In this document: in pieces, positions 44,301 through 52,544 of the stretch | Layout: each line of letters opens with the position of its first letter | How positions within the stretch are numbered: the stretch's first letter is position 1 | Assembly: GCF_003254465.1 (NCBI RefSeq) | Contig: NZ_QDFI01000012.1 | Location: 17,186-81,185 of the forward strand | Origin: Meridianimarinicoccus zhengii | GTDB lineage: Bacteria; Pseudomonadota; Alphaproteobacteria; Rhodobacterales; Rhodobacteraceae | DNA length: 64,000 nt | Reading direction: 5' to 3' | Made by a program: the position numbers and the translations under genes | The notes under the pieces: model-generated | Databases searched by the model: none | Seen by the model: only the letters and a program-made list of their open reading frames with translations | Told to the model about the DNA's origin: nothing

Positions 44301-44915
44301 GCAGCCGACATCGCGCTGGCGGATTTCACGCGGCTGTTTTCCCCCGGCGGGCTGATCGACGCGTTCTTTTCCCAGAACATTGCCGAGTATGTCGATACCC
44401 GCACCCGCCCCTGGACGTGGAAGACGGTGGGCGGCGGGGATCTGGGTGTCTCGCAATCGGTACTGGAACAGTTCCAGCACGCCGCCGATATCCGCGACGC
44501 ATTCTTCGCGACGGGCCCCTCGGCGGGGGTAAGCTTCCAGATCACGCCTTATTCGCTGGCCCCCGACGCCGAGGCGGTGATCCTCGAAATCGACGGCACC
44601 ACGATTTCCTATCAAAGCTCGGGCGCCCAGCCGCGCCCCACGGCAGTCACATGGCCGGGCACAGTGGGTCTTGCGCGGCTGACATTCCTGCCGCCGAAGG
44701 CCGGGTCGGAAAGCACGCTCAATCGCGACGGGCCGTGGGGCTGGTTCCGGCTGCTGGACGCGGCCGAGATCCGCGACACCAGCGTGTCCGACCGCAAGCG
44801 GATCATCTTCAGCGTGGGCGGCCGGCTCGCCATGTTCGAAATGCAGGCGGGTTCGGTGCTCAACCCGTTCGCGCTTCCGGCGCTCAGCGCGTTCCGCTGT
44901 CCCGAAACCTTCTGA
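41322..44915 (+). CDS. tssM: T6SS membrane protein TssM (IcmF)
   Basis: A 1197-residue inner-membrane protein spanning the periplasm. Two N-terminal helices (about residues 10-30 and 47-68), a cytosolic NTPase-like domain with intact Walker A (GPPGAGKTT, about 132-140), a third helix near 450 and a large periplasmic part ending in the TssM C-terminal domain (WGWFRLLDAA, FSVGGRLAMFEMQAGSVLNPF). The intact Walker A suggests nucleotide binding. In other systems it contacts TssJ, not recognised here. The ATG at 41322 shares a base with the tssL stop. Confidence 0.96.
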   Translation: MGKLLRALGSSIGITVIVALSLSLCIWFLGGFLGIGDARPLQGVAGRLVGLGILWILALVVILILLLTARKRDAAMTEEIVTATDATTAENAAVRAELDEMRGKLRTALGSLRRSRFGRGHLYELPWYVIIGPPGAGKTTAIVNSGLQFPLAEEMGKSAIGGVGGTRNCDWWFTDSAVLVDTAGRYTTHESDSTADNAAWLGFLGILKKYRKRQPINGAIVAVSLSDLSMQDERTRESHAAAIRRRLTELREKLGVRFPVYVLFTKADLMAGFIEFFDPLGKEARGQVWGFTLPLAAGNDSGSPLTRFDAEYGALLDRLNAQSLDRMQAETDAGKRSLIAGFPAQVASLRAVARDFLGALVQDNRFEHAPMLRGVYFTSGTQEGSPIDRLMMGMARTFGIGRQALGSGSGSGRSYFLTRLFTDVMFPESGLVSADDRVERRYRWTRRAAFAATLLAAVGMGAVWTRSYIGNTALIEAADTQATQYAEAAAQLPDGPVSDTDLPAIVPALNILRDMPVNPAAGTSERQAGLGWGLYQGAVIGNQAAQAYRAGLNEHLLPRLLLRLEEQMQSNINNPDLLYEALKVYLMLGLIGPMNADLVTEWMTVDWLLAYPGPQRAGLRDDLSSHLAAMLDQPMDAITLNDDLVKQVQGVLARMPQAQRVYNGIINSQAATQLPQWRLTDVGGPSLSRAFVRSTSAPLTEGIPGIYTYDGFNQVFLAEALGVAERIQRDAWVLGEQNAADQSEAALAALSRDVLGLYYNDFVAQYDKLLAELDIVPLRSLSHAVEVTNVLAGPTSPIVNVLTAVAKETRLTYVPPPAEDAGGGPTAEQAALTGRIAGRLAGVNTRLNPQAQRLLETMNTGTGAGGGEPELPGQYVEDRFSWLHDLVASEEGQPSRLDGLMQSLTLVYQELNKLNFAGDPGTPDPQGSALAQFQAEADRIGGPLQRWAQQIVIGSSGITADTTRAGLNAQWQAGVLPMCKQATTNAYPFDRRAAADIALADFTRLFSPGGLIDAFFSQNIAEYVDTRTRPWTWKTVGGGDLGVSQSVLEQFQHAADIRDAFFATGPSAGVSFQITPYSLAPDAEAVILEIDGTTISYQSSGAQPRPTAVTWPGTVGLARLTFLPPKAGSESTLNRDGPWGWFRLLDAAEIRDTSVSDRKRIIFSVGGRLAMFEMQAGSVLNPFALPALSAFRCPETF

Positions 44916-44917
44916 CC

Positions 44918-45610
44918 ATGGGCGGCTTCGGAGCCTTCGGAAAGATGCCCGCGCTGGGGGATTTCTTCCGCTTCGACATCGATACCGCCTTCGTGTCCGC
45001 GTGGGACGGCTGGCTTCAGGCGGGGCTGCCGCAGGTGCGCGCCGATCTCGGGGCGCGCTGGACGGGCTGCTACACCACCGCGCCGATCTGGCGCTTCACG
45101 CTGACCGCGGGGCTTGCCGGGCCGCAGGGGGCGCAAGGCGTGGTGATGCCGTCGATCGACCGGGTCGGACGGCAGTTTCCGCTGACACTGGCAATGGCGC
45201 TGCCCGCCGGACGGTCCGCGATCCTTGCGCATCTGTCGGCCGCGCCCACCTTCGAGGCGCTGGAACTGGCCGCGCTGGATGCGCTCGGTGACGCGATGAC
45301 CCGCGAGCGGCTGATCGAGCGTGTCCGCGCGATCCGTCCACCGCCGTTGCCGCGCACGCCGCATTGCGCACAGGGGCCCGGCATCATGGCGGTGCGCCTG
45401 TCCGACGGCACCGACCCCGGCCATGCCGCCGCCGCGCTGGCGGCACCGGGCGGGTTCCGCAGCCCGTCGGTCTGGAGCGCAGTTCTGGACGGCGACACCC
45501 GGCTGATGCTGGCCGAGGGACTGCCGGGCCGGCGGCGCCTGCGCGCGTTGTTCGACCTGGAGGCCGATATCTGGCGCGAAACGACGCGAAGCGAAGGAAC
45601 GCCGACATGA
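44918..45610 (+). CDS. tagF: T6SS-associated protein TagF (ImpM family)
   Basis: A 230-residue TagF with the family opening GGFGAFGKMPALGDFFRFDI, the central VGRQFPLTLA and the C-terminal FRSPSVWSAVLDGDTRLMLAEGLP. TagF is a negative regulator of T6SS assembly acting on the Fha/PpkA pathway in species studied. Only two bases separate it from the tssM stop. Its stop overlaps the pppA start. Length is typical of stand-alone TagF. Confidence 0.92.
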   Translation: MGGFGAFGKMPALGDFFRFDIDTAFVSAWDGWLQAGLPQVRADLGARWTGCYTTAPIWRFTLTAGLAGPQGAQGVVMPSIDRVGRQFPLTLAMALPAGRSAILAHLSAAPTFEALELAALDALGDAMTRERLIERVRAIRPPPLPRTPHCAQGPGIMAVRLSDGTDPGHAAAALAAPGGFRSPSVWSAVLDGDTRLMLAEGLPGRRRLRALFDLEADIWRETTRSEGTPT

Positions 45611-46320
45611 ACGGGATCAGGTACAACGCGGTGACCCATGTCGGGCGCGTGCGCAAGATCAACGAGGACGCCATTCTCGCCCTGCCCGATCTTGGGGTCT
45701 GGGTTGTGGCCGACGGCATGGGCGGTCACGCCGCGGGGGATTTCGCCAGCCAGACCGTGGTGGAGGCCGTCGCGGGGCTGTCCGCCGATCTCGGCCCGGC
45801 GGACAGGATGCGCGGGCTGCGCGACGCGATCAACGGCGCGCATGCCACGATCCTTGAAGAAGCCGCACGCCATGGCGGGGTCACGATCGGCGCCGCGGTG
45901 GTCGCGCTGATGCTGGCGGACGGGCATTTCGTCGCCTTCTGGGCCGGTGACAGCCGCCTGTACCTGCTGCGCGACGGCGCGATCAAGATGCTGACAACGG
46001 ACCATTCGGTCGTGGCCGAATTCGTCAAGTCCGGCCAGATGACGTGGGACGAGGCGGAATTCCATCCGCAGTCCAATGCGATCACGCAGGCAGTGGGTGT
46101 GGGCGATGCGCCGGGGCTGGAAAAGATCCGCGGCGAGACGCGGCCGGGCGACCGGTTCCTGTTGTGTTCGGACGGGCTGAACAAGCATGCCGGGTTCGAA
46201 ACCCTCCGCGCGGCGCTTCAGGATACGCCCATCGAAACCGTGACCGACCGGCTGCTTCAGATCGCGCTCGATGGCGGCGGCAAGGACAACGTTTCGATCA
46301 TCGTGGTGGATGTGCCGTAG
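45607..46320 (+). CDS. pppA: PP2C-type Ser/Thr phosphatase PppA
   Basis: A 237-residue PP2C/Stp1-like phosphatase with all metal-binding motifs: VRKINEDAILA, VVADGMGGHAAGD, FWAGDSRLYLLRDG, LLCSDGLNK and GGKDNVSIIVV. It should remove the phosphate that PpkA places on the FHA protein and so switch secretion off. It is the last plus-strand gene of the T6SS operon and converges on ppkA, about 100 bases away. Confidence 0.94.
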   Translation: MNGIRYNAVTHVGRVRKINEDAILALPDLGVWVVADGMGGHAAGDFASQTVVEAVAGLSADLGPADRMRGLRDAINGAHATILEEAARHGGVTIGAAVVALMLADGHFVAFWAGDSRLYLLRDGAIKMLTTDHSVVAEFVKSGQMTWDEAEFHPQSNAITQAVGVGDAPGLEKIRGETRPGDRFLLCSDGLNKHAGFETLRAALQDTPIETVTDRLLQIALDGGGKDNVSIIVVDVP

Positions 46321-46419
46321 GGCCTGTCGCGGCGATCCGTTGTCGCGGATCACGCCACAGCGGGTCATCACGGCACGCGGCAAGCGGCGGCGCAAACCGC
46401 TTTCGCGGGGCGCGGTCGA

Positions 46420-48561
46420 TCACGGCAGGCGGGTCGTCAGGATGCGCGTGTCCAGCGTGTCGATGACCCCGGTCTGCCGGGCCAGCGCATCGGCATAGCC
46501 CTGCGCGGATTCCGTGGTCGGGCGCATCCCGTCGATGAATTCCTCCTCCGCATGGATCACCACGATCTGGGTCTTGCCCAACGCGGTTTCGTCCACCACG
46601 AAGGCCAGCTTCTTGCCGCCCGACTCCGCCGCCTCCGCCAAGGTATGCGCCAGGCGCACGATCACCGGCCCCTCGCGCCCGTCGCGCAGCGCCGCCACGC
46701 CGTTTTCGGGCCGGTTCACGTTTGGCAGCAGGTGGAACACCTTGCCCGACACGTCCAGCGCGGACACGTACAGGAATCCCCCGGTCACGTCGTCCGGGAT
46801 CACGAGGTCGATCACCGGGTTCTGCCCGACGACGAAATCGCCATCCGGACGATCCTCGCCCGTGTCGCCGAGACTGAAAGTGATCCCGAAACCCGCCGGC
46901 GGCGCGTTGGGCAGCACGGTGTCGAACAGGCACAGGGTCTCGTTGCGGATCTCGGCCTGAACCTCGACAGGGCGCATCCCTGCCATCCTTTCGATCGCAC
47001 GGGTCAGCCCGTCGCGCGTCGCTTCCGCGGCAAACCGCCCGGTTACGCGCACCGTGTCGGCATTGGTGTAGCCCTGAGCTGGCGGATCGACCAGCCGCAC
47101 TGCGCCGCAATCGGCATAGGCGGTCAGGACAGGGTCCAGCGACGAGGGCAGCAGGATGCGCGGGCCGAGTTCTATCCAGGATTCCAGCGTCATCCCCGCA
47201 GCTGCGGCGGCTTCCGCCAACGCCTGCTCGGTCTCGGCCAGAAGATCGCGGTCGCGGGTCAGGCCCTCGATGCGCACATCGTTGTCGCTGAGCGCGATCC
47301 GCCATTCGCCCAGCGGCGCAACGATATCGACATACGTGCCCACGGCAGCAGCCCAATCCGCCACGATCTCGCCGCGGGCCGGGGTCAGGTCCGCCGTGCC
47401 GCCAAGCGCCGTGATCTGCCGGGTCAGTGCCGCGGCGGCATCCTCGGAAGGCGCGTAGCCTTCGGCGCGGGCGGGGCCCTCCGGCGGTTGTTCCAGCGTC
47501 AGTGTGAAGGGATCGGCCACGGGCAGCGCCGGGCCGAGAAGCGGGTCGAACACCCCGGCGAACCACGCACCACCCAGCGCCGCGGCCACGACCAGGCCAC
47601 CGAGCCCGGCCACCAGCCCGCCCCGGCCCCTGCGTTCCGGCGTGTGCGCCGGGCCAGTTGCCTTGCCCGCGCTGCCGGTCCGCCCCGGCGCGGGGCGCGG
47701 CGCGATGACCGTCGCCTCGTCGATATCCGGAACGGCCGCATCCGCGGCAGGGCCGCCCCGGATCAGCGCCAGAACCGCGCCGATGTCCTGAAGCCGGGTC
47801 TCTGGATCGGGAACCGTCATCCGGTCGATCAGCGTCCTGAGCGGCTCCGGCACGCCCTCCGTGTCCAGCGGCAGCCCCTTCTTCTCGATCACTTCCATCG
47901 GGTTGTTGCCGATCTGCGGGGCCTTGCCCCGGAAGGTGGCCAGAAGCAGCGCGCCCAGGGCATAGATATCGGACCGCACGTCGCTGCGCCCGTTCAGTTG
48001 CTCGGGCGCGGCATAGGCGTATTTCCCGGCGAATTCGTTGCCGACGATGGTTTCCGCGCCCGGATTGGTATCCTTGGCGATCCCGAAATCGATGATCACC
48101 GCCTCGGACGGGCTGCCGTTGCGCAGGATGATGTTGTCCGGCGACAGATCCCGATGGACGATGTTCTTGGCGTGGGCGGCGGCCAGCCCCTCGGCCACGC
48201 GCTCGGCCACGACCATCAGTTCGGACGCGGGCATGCCGCCCGATTTCAGCTTCTTGTCCAGCCCCGGACCGTCGACGTAATCCATCACGAGGAACACGTC
48301 GCCATTGTCGTTGCGCTGGTTGTGGTAGTAACGGACGATCGCGTCGTGCCGGATCTCGCGGATGTCCTCCTCGCGGGTCATCAGGTTCAGGAAACCCTCG
48401 TCGCGTGAAAACTCCGCCCGCAGCACCTTCAGCGCGACCCGGTTGCCCGAAATCTCGCTGCGCGCCTGATACACCTCCGACGTGCCGCCGCGGCCCAGCA
48501 CCGCCTCGATCCGGTAGGTGTTGTTCAGAAGGTCACCGACCTTGAATGTCGCGCCGTTCAT
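46420..48561 (-). CDS. ppkA: T6SS Ser/Thr kinase PpkA with periplasmic C-terminal module
   Basis: A 713-residue membrane kinase. The cytosolic Hanks-type domain (about 1-270) has LGRGGTSEVYQA, HRDLSPDNI, IDFGIAKD and APEQLNGRSDVRSDIYALG, all catalytic residues intact. A transmembrane helix (about 311-335) leads to a periplasmic part whose last 230 residues (BON-like region, then FLYVSALDVSGKVFHLLPN and IDGMRP, DUF4384-like) closely resemble the C-terminus of the TonB-position protein at 58474-60378. It should phosphorylate TagH in response to an envelope signal. I chose ATG 48561; an in-frame start at 48579 is possible. Confidence 0.92.
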   Translation of the reverse strand: MNGATFKVGDLLNNTYRIEAVLGRGGTSEVYQARSEISGNRVALKVLRAEFSRDEGFLNLMTREEDIREIRHDAIVRYYHNQRNDNGDVFLVMDYVDGPGLDKKLKSGGMPASELMVVAERVAEGLAAAHAKNIVHRDLSPDNIILRNGSPSEAVIIDFGIAKDTNPGAETIVGNEFAGKYAYAAPEQLNGRSDVRSDIYALGALLLATFRGKAPQIGNNPMEVIEKKGLPLDTEGVPEPLRTLIDRMTVPDPETRLQDIGAVLALIRGGPAADAAVPDIDEATVIAPRPAPGRTGSAGKATGPAHTPERRGRGGLVAGLGGLVVAAALGGAWFAGVFDPLLGPALPVADPFTLTLEQPPEGPARAEGYAPSEDAAAALTRQITALGGTADLTPARGEIVADWAAAVGTYVDIVAPLGEWRIALSDNDVRIEGLTRDRDLLAETEQALAEAAAAAGMTLESWIELGPRILLPSSLDPVLTAYADCGAVRLVDPPAQGYTNADTVRVTGRFAAEATRDGLTRAIERMAGMRPVEVQAEIRNETLCLFDTVLPNAPPAGFGITFSLGDTGEDRPDGDFVVGQNPVIDLVIPDDVTGGFLYVSALDVSGKVFHLLPNVNRPENGVAALRDGREGPVIVRLAHTLAEAAESGGKKLAFVVDETALGKTQIVVIHAEEEFIDGMRPTTESAQGYADALARQTGVIDTLDTRILTTRLP

Positions 48562-48612
48562 GTCCGCCCCGCCGCACAAGACGGGCGATCCGTGCGCGCG
48601 GGGCGCACCACG

Positions 48613-49197
48613 TCAGCCCAGGACCTGGAATTCGACCCGTCGGTTTTCATCCGCGCGCGGATCCTCCGGCAGGATCGGGGCACTTTCGCCCACGCCCACG
48701 GCTTCCAGCCGGGTCGGGGCGATGCCGCAATCGGACACGAGGAACCGCTTCACTTCCTCTGCGCGCAATTTCGACAGACGCTGGTTGTATTCTTCCGATC
48801 CGGCGCTGTCGGTGTGCCCGAGGATGCGGAACACCTCCACGTCGATCTTGTTCATCACGCTGCACAACGTGGCCAGCTTCGGTTTCTGGTCCTCGCGCAG
48901 CGCGGCACTGTCGAAATCGAAGGCGATGTTGATGTTGACCTGTTCTTCCGGCGGCAAGGTCTGGAAGCCCACCGGGGCTTCGTCTTGCCGGGCAACGGTG
49001 GTCGTGTCGGAAGCCTGCGGCGCGGCCGCGGCCTCCGCGCCGTCGGACACCGGCGCGATCGAAAGCCCGCGGGTCTTCTGCTTGTTGAACCGTTCGAGGA
49101 TCTGCTCCTCTGTCATCGCGGCGCCGTCCGACTGCGCATGCGCGGCGGGCGCCATCGCAACGAAGCAAGCCAGAAGAAGAGAATAGCGCATCATCAT
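48613..49197 (-). CDS. OmpA-family peptidoglycan-binding protein
   Basis: A 194-residue secreted protein with a signal peptide (MMMRYSLLLACFVAMAPAAHAQ) and a C-terminal OmpA domain (INIAFDFDSAALREDQKPKLA, ILGHTDSAGSEEYNQRLSKLRAEEV, RRVEFQVL). The middle is a short Ala-rich linker. It probably anchors an envelope complex to peptidoglycan. It lies directly downstream of the ppkA start on the same strand, so both may share a transcript beginning near 49200. Confidence 0.88.
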   Translation of the reverse strand: MMMRYSLLLACFVAMAPAAHAQSDGAAMTEEQILERFNKQKTRGLSIAPVSDGAEAAAAPQASDTTTVARQDEAPVGFQTLPPEEQVNINIAFDFDSAALREDQKPKLATLCSVMNKIDVEVFRILGHTDSAGSEEYNQRLSKLRAEEVKRFLVSDCGIAPTRLEAVGVGESAPILPEDPRADENRRVEFQVLG

Positions 49198-49360
49198 CGT
49201 TCCATACCTTTCCGGCCCGAATGCCCGAAACCTACTAGATCACCCAAACCATAACAACATCCTTGCGCCGTTCCGTGCGATACGACACCGGCGTGGCGAT
49301 TGACTCGCCGGGGGGATCAACGCACCGTTTCATCGTGACGTCGATACCGGAGAGCAGGGC

Positions 49361-50206
49361 TTGCGCATCGCCATCGGACTAATCGCTGCGGCCATCGCCC
49401 TGATCGGGGCCGGGTTGATCTGGTTCCTGGTCCAGTCCATGCCGCCGGGCGAAGGCGGGACGGCGCAGCAAGGCGGCGGCGCGGCGGTGGACAGCGCCGC
49501 GCGGATCGAGATCGAGTCCCTGCGCGGGCAGATCGACGCATTACGGCGCGAGGTGGAATCGCTGCGGACCGAACTGCGGAGCCTTGCGACGCGCCCGGTG
49601 CCGCAATCCGCAACGCCCGGCGATAATCCCGCGATCAATTTCGGCCCGAACGCCATCCGGGATACCTATGCTCAGGTGGTGCTGATCGCGCAACGGCGCG
49701 ACGTCAACGCCGGGCTGGAACATGCCACGCCGGATTTCCTGAAATCCTTCCTCGGCAGCCCGCGCGAGAACCTGAGCGACAGTTGCGAGGAAATGACGAA
49801 CCCGACGCTGAAATCCATGCTGGAAGTCGAACAGGTCGGGCCGGTGCGGGTGCGCATGCTGCGCCCCGCGCTCGACAGTCTTGGCGAGGTGCTGGAGAAC
49901 ATCCGCAAGGCGGACCAGGACCTTTACGACCGGATCAACACCGCCGGGTCGCTGTGCGTGCGCCAGATCCGCGGCAGCGTGGGGCGTGTGTCCAGCCACT
50001 CCTTCGGGCTGGCCGTGGACCTGAACATCGACGGACAGCTCGATACGCTCGGCGATGGCAAGACGCAGCTCGGCCTGACCATCCTTGCCGATTTCTTCCG
50101 CGAGGCAGGCTGGATCTGGGGCGCCGGGTTCAGCCGCGAGGATTCGATGCATTTCGAGGTCAGCCGCGGGCTTCTGGAGGAGTGGCGCGCGGAGGGGAAA
50201 ATCTGA
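49361..50206 (+). CDS. Membrane-anchored M15-family peptidoglycan peptidase (TagX-like candidate)
   Basis: A 281-residue protein with one N-terminal transmembrane helix (about 3-23), a coiled coil (about 45-75) and a C-terminal M15/VanY-type zinc peptidase domain. The metal and catalytic residues are visible in SSHSFGLAVDLN (SxHxxGxAxD, about residues 212-222) and MHFE (about 263-266). It should cleave peptide cross-links in the periplasm. Its place next to a T6SS suggests a housekeeping hydrolase opening the cell wall for assembly, as TagX does in Acinetobacter. The start is a TTG at 49361 after GGAGAG; no ATG fits. Confidence 0.8.
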   Translation: MRIAIGLIAAAIALIGAGLIWFLVQSMPPGEGGTAQQGGGAAVDSAARIEIESLRGQIDALRREVESLRTELRSLATRPVPQSATPGDNPAINFGPNAIRDTYAQVVLIAQRRDVNAGLEHATPDFLKSFLGSPRENLSDSCEEMTNPTLKSMLEVEQVGPVRVRMLRPALDSLGEVLENIRKADQDLYDRINTAGSLCVRQIRGSVGRVSSHSFGLAVDLNIDGQLDTLGDGKTQLGLTILADFFREAGWIWGAGFSREDSMHFEVSRGLLEEWRAEGKI

Positions 50207-50221
50207 CCGCGCCGCCGCCTG

Positions 50222-50848
50222 TCAGATCCCGGCCAACGTATCCGAGATGGACTGCATGTTCGCCACACGGTCGCGCAGGCGGGCGAGTTCGGGGTCGATG
50301 CTGCCCTGCGTGCTGAGCCCGTCGCTGATCAGAAGCGACCGGGTGCTGGCAAAGAACGCCTCCTGCTGGCGCGCCACTGCGACGGTGTCGTCCACCTCGG
50401 CCCGAAGCCGTTCCGTCAGCCCGGCATCCTGCGTGGCGGCGGCGGCCTGCCGTTCGGCCAGCGCGGCCCGCATCGCGCGGATGCTGTCTTCCATGCGGTC
50501 ATTGGTGCGGCGCAGGTCCGCCGTGACGGCGTCCAGCACCTGTTCCTGCGTGGCGTATTGTTCCTGTAGCTGGCGCACGTAGCCGCCCGCCGCCGCCCCG
50601 CCGAAACGCCCGACCTCGGCCCCGGCGAACGCGCCCTGCACGCCGCCCGCGGCACCCCCGATCAGCGCGCCCAGCCCGGCCCCCGCCAGCCCCCCCTCGC
50701 CCACGGTGCGCTGCAGCCGTTCGCGGCTTTCGCGCAGCTCGCGCTCTGCGGGAGTTTCCGGGGTGTAGGTGACGACCTCGCCGCAGGCGGTCACGGCAAG
50801 GCAGGCCAGAACTGCAGCGACCAGCCGGGGGGAACCGGATCGGGCGAT
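50222..50848 (-). CDS. Glycine-zipper lipoprotein, probable ATC start
   Basis: A 208-residue lipoprotein of unknown family: signal peptide ARSGSPRLVAAVLACLAVTAC with the lipid-accepting cysteine, a glycine-zipper segment (GLAGAGLGALIGGAAGG and onwards, two hydrophobic helices) and a long coiled coil (LQEQYATQEQVLDAV to the end). The frame has no ATG, GTG or TTG at a sensible place; the nearest conventional start (50983) would add 45 residues before the signal peptide. An ATC at 50848 lies 8 bases after GGAGG (50861-50857) and gives a perfect lipoprotein start. Divergent from the caspase-like gene. Confidence 0.72.
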   Translation of the reverse strand: MARSGSPRLVAAVLACLAVTACGEVVTYTPETPAERELRESRERLQRTVGEGGLAGAGLGALIGGAAGGVQGAFAGAEVGRFGGAAAGGYVRQLQEQYATQEQVLDAVTADLRRTNDRMEDSIRAMRAALAERQAAAATQDAGLTERLRAEVDDTVAVARQQEAFFASTRSLLISDGLSTQGSIDPELARLRDRVANMQSISDTLAGI

Positions 50849-50981
50849 GGTCTTGTCCTCCAGATGGCGCAGGGCAGGCGCGAAACGCTCTGGCCAGAAC
50901 GCTAGACAAGATGCAAGACTGTGTCCACAGGCGCGGTCCGTCGCGTTACCGTCGGGCCATGTTGCCGGAGGCAGACACGTC
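50849..50981. promoter_or_regulatory. Divergent promoter region of lipoprotein and caspase-like genes
   Basis: 133 bases lie between the ATC start of the glycine-zipper lipoprotein gene and the ATG of the caspase-like gene, and must contain promoters for both. I cannot place convincing hexamers. The CTAGACAAG stretch near 50902 is the most AT-rich part. Confidence 0.35.
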
Positions 50982-52544
50982 ATGCGTGCAATCGCGATCA
51001 TCCTGTTGCTGTGCGCCGGGATCGCCACACCCGCCGGGGCAGCCGGGCGCGTGGCCCTGCTGATCGGCAATGCAGGCTACGACCGGCCCGAACTGTCCCT
51101 GGCCAACCCGATCAACGACGTGGACGCGCTGTCGGCGCGGCTGGGCGAGGTCGGGTTCGACGTGATCACCGCACGCGATTCGACCCGACCCGAGATGCTG
51201 GCATCGCTCGATCAATTCGCCCGCAACGCGCGGGATGCCGAGATTGCGATGGTGTTCTATGCCGGGCACGGGGTGCAGGTCTCTTCCGAGAACTACCTGA
51301 TCGGCGTCGAACTGCCCGCGCTTGCGGCCGATGCGGTGGCCGCGTCCAGCATCACGCTGAGCGAGATCCGCGAAGCTGTCGACCGGGCGGATGCGGACCT
51401 GTCGGTCATCATCCTCGATGCCTGCCGCAACAACCCGCTGGTGGAAACCGGCATCGCGCCCGAAGGTCTGGCACAGTCGCGCGGCACGGCGGGAACCCTG
51501 ATCGCCTATTCCACCGACCCCGGCAACGTGGCGCTGGACGGGTCGGGCACCAACAGCACGTTCACCGAAGCGCTGCTGGACAATATCGCCACCCCCGGCA
51601 TCGACGTGCGCATCATGTTCGGCCGCGTGCGGCAGGAGGTCGTACGTGAAACCCGCGGCTTGCAGATCCCGTGGGTGGAGGAATCGGTGCTGGGCGAATT
51701 CTACCTCGTCCCCGGAAGCCGCCCCGACACCGTGGATGCCGAGGTCCGGGACTGGGAAGCCGCCGACGAGGCTGGCAGCGCCGCGGCCTATGCCGCCTAT
51801 CTCGACCGCTATCCCGACGGGCTGTTTGCGCAGGTGGCGCGCACCCGGATCGAGGCGCTGACCGCCGAGGGCGACGCCCCCGCGCCCGAAATGTTCGCGG
51901 CGCTCGACAATACCGGCGCCGTCGCGGCGTCGCTGGAGCTTCTGGGCTATGCCTCCGCCACGCGGGACGTCGGCCCGCAGGACCTCGGCCCCTATCTCGC
52001 GCAGGCATTCGCCGACTGGCGGGCCGCGCAGCGCCCCGGCACCGGCACCGTGGAGCGCCTGATCGAGGACGGCGCGCAGATGGCGGTGTTCCTGGGCACC
52101 TACACCGCTGGTGTGCTGCGGCAGGATCTGCGCGCCTTCATCGCGCTGGAACGGAATCTCGAACTGGCGCAGGACGATCTGGCCCGCGCTCGCGCGGGCT
52201 TTGGCGACGATCCGGCGGCCCGGCCCGTGATCGACGAGATCGCGGCGAATGTAGCGGCGATGGTCGCGCAGCGCGATGCGGTCGCGGCGCGGCTGGACGC
52301 ATCGCGCAGCTATTACCACGACCTGATCAACACCACCGAGGCGAATTTCATGCCCGAGATTTCCATCGATCTCGTGCCGCGCCACGGTGCCACCCGCGGC
52401 GGCACGGAAATGCCCAGCCGCGTGCTGGAGGACGCGCGCACTTTCCTGCGCCAGCTCGACATCATGTCCCGCGCGCCCAGCGGATCCTACGCGTGGCTCA
52501 CCGATTTCCTGGAGGAGGACCGGCCATCGCCCGACAGACCCTGA
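50982..52544 (+). CDS. Secreted caspase-fold (C14) protein 1
   Basis: A 520-residue protein with a signal peptide (MRAIAIILLLCAGIATPAGAAG) and an N-terminal caspase-like domain: RVALLIGNAGYDRPELSLANPINDVDAL, catalytic His96 in YAGHGVQ and Cys148 in DACRNNP, so the dyad is intact. The C-terminal half is helical (SAAAYAAYLDRYPDGLFAQVA repeat-like start, then a long coiled region from about 400). As a periplasmic protein it cannot be a cytosolic death protease; targets are unknown. A second such protein lies at 56791. It overlaps the following lipoprotein gene by 19 bases. Confidence 0.85.
   Translation: MRAIAIILLLCAGIATPAGAAGRVALLIGNAGYDRPELSLANPINDVDALSARLGEVGFDVITARDSTRPEMLASLDQFARNARDAEIAMVFYAGHGVQVSSENYLIGVELPALAADAVAASSITLSEIREAVDRADADLSVIILDACRNNPLVETGIAPEGLAQSRGTAGTLIAYSTDPGNVALDGSGTNSTFTEALLDNIATPGIDVRIMFGRVRQEVVRETRGLQIPWVEESVLGEFYLVPGSRPDTVDAEVRDWEAADEAGSAAAYAAYLDRYPDGLFAQVARTRIEALTAEGDAPAPEMFAALDNTGAVAASLELLGYASATRDVGPQDLGPYLAQAFADWRAAQRPGTGTVERLIEDGAQMAVFLGTYTAGVLRQDLRAFIALERNLELAQDDLARARAGFGDDPAARPVIDEIAANVAAMVAQRDAVAARLDASRSYYHDLINTTEANFMPEISIDLVPRHGATRGGTEMPSRVLEDARTFLRQLDIMSRAPSGSYAWLTDFLEEDRPSPDRP

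Noticed and set aside
40443..44615. A 1390-codon open frame on the minus strand opposite tssL and tssM
   Set aside because: It is a shadow of GC-rich codon use in the genuine plus-strand genes. Its composition is His/Arg/Gln-rich, it shows no domain, and tssL and tssM are unmistakable.
50982..52544. Caspase-like gene as part of a known anti-phage defence system
   Set aside because: Both caspase-like proteins carry signal peptides and have no cytosolic sensor, gasdermin or Cas partner nearby, so a defence label is not supported.
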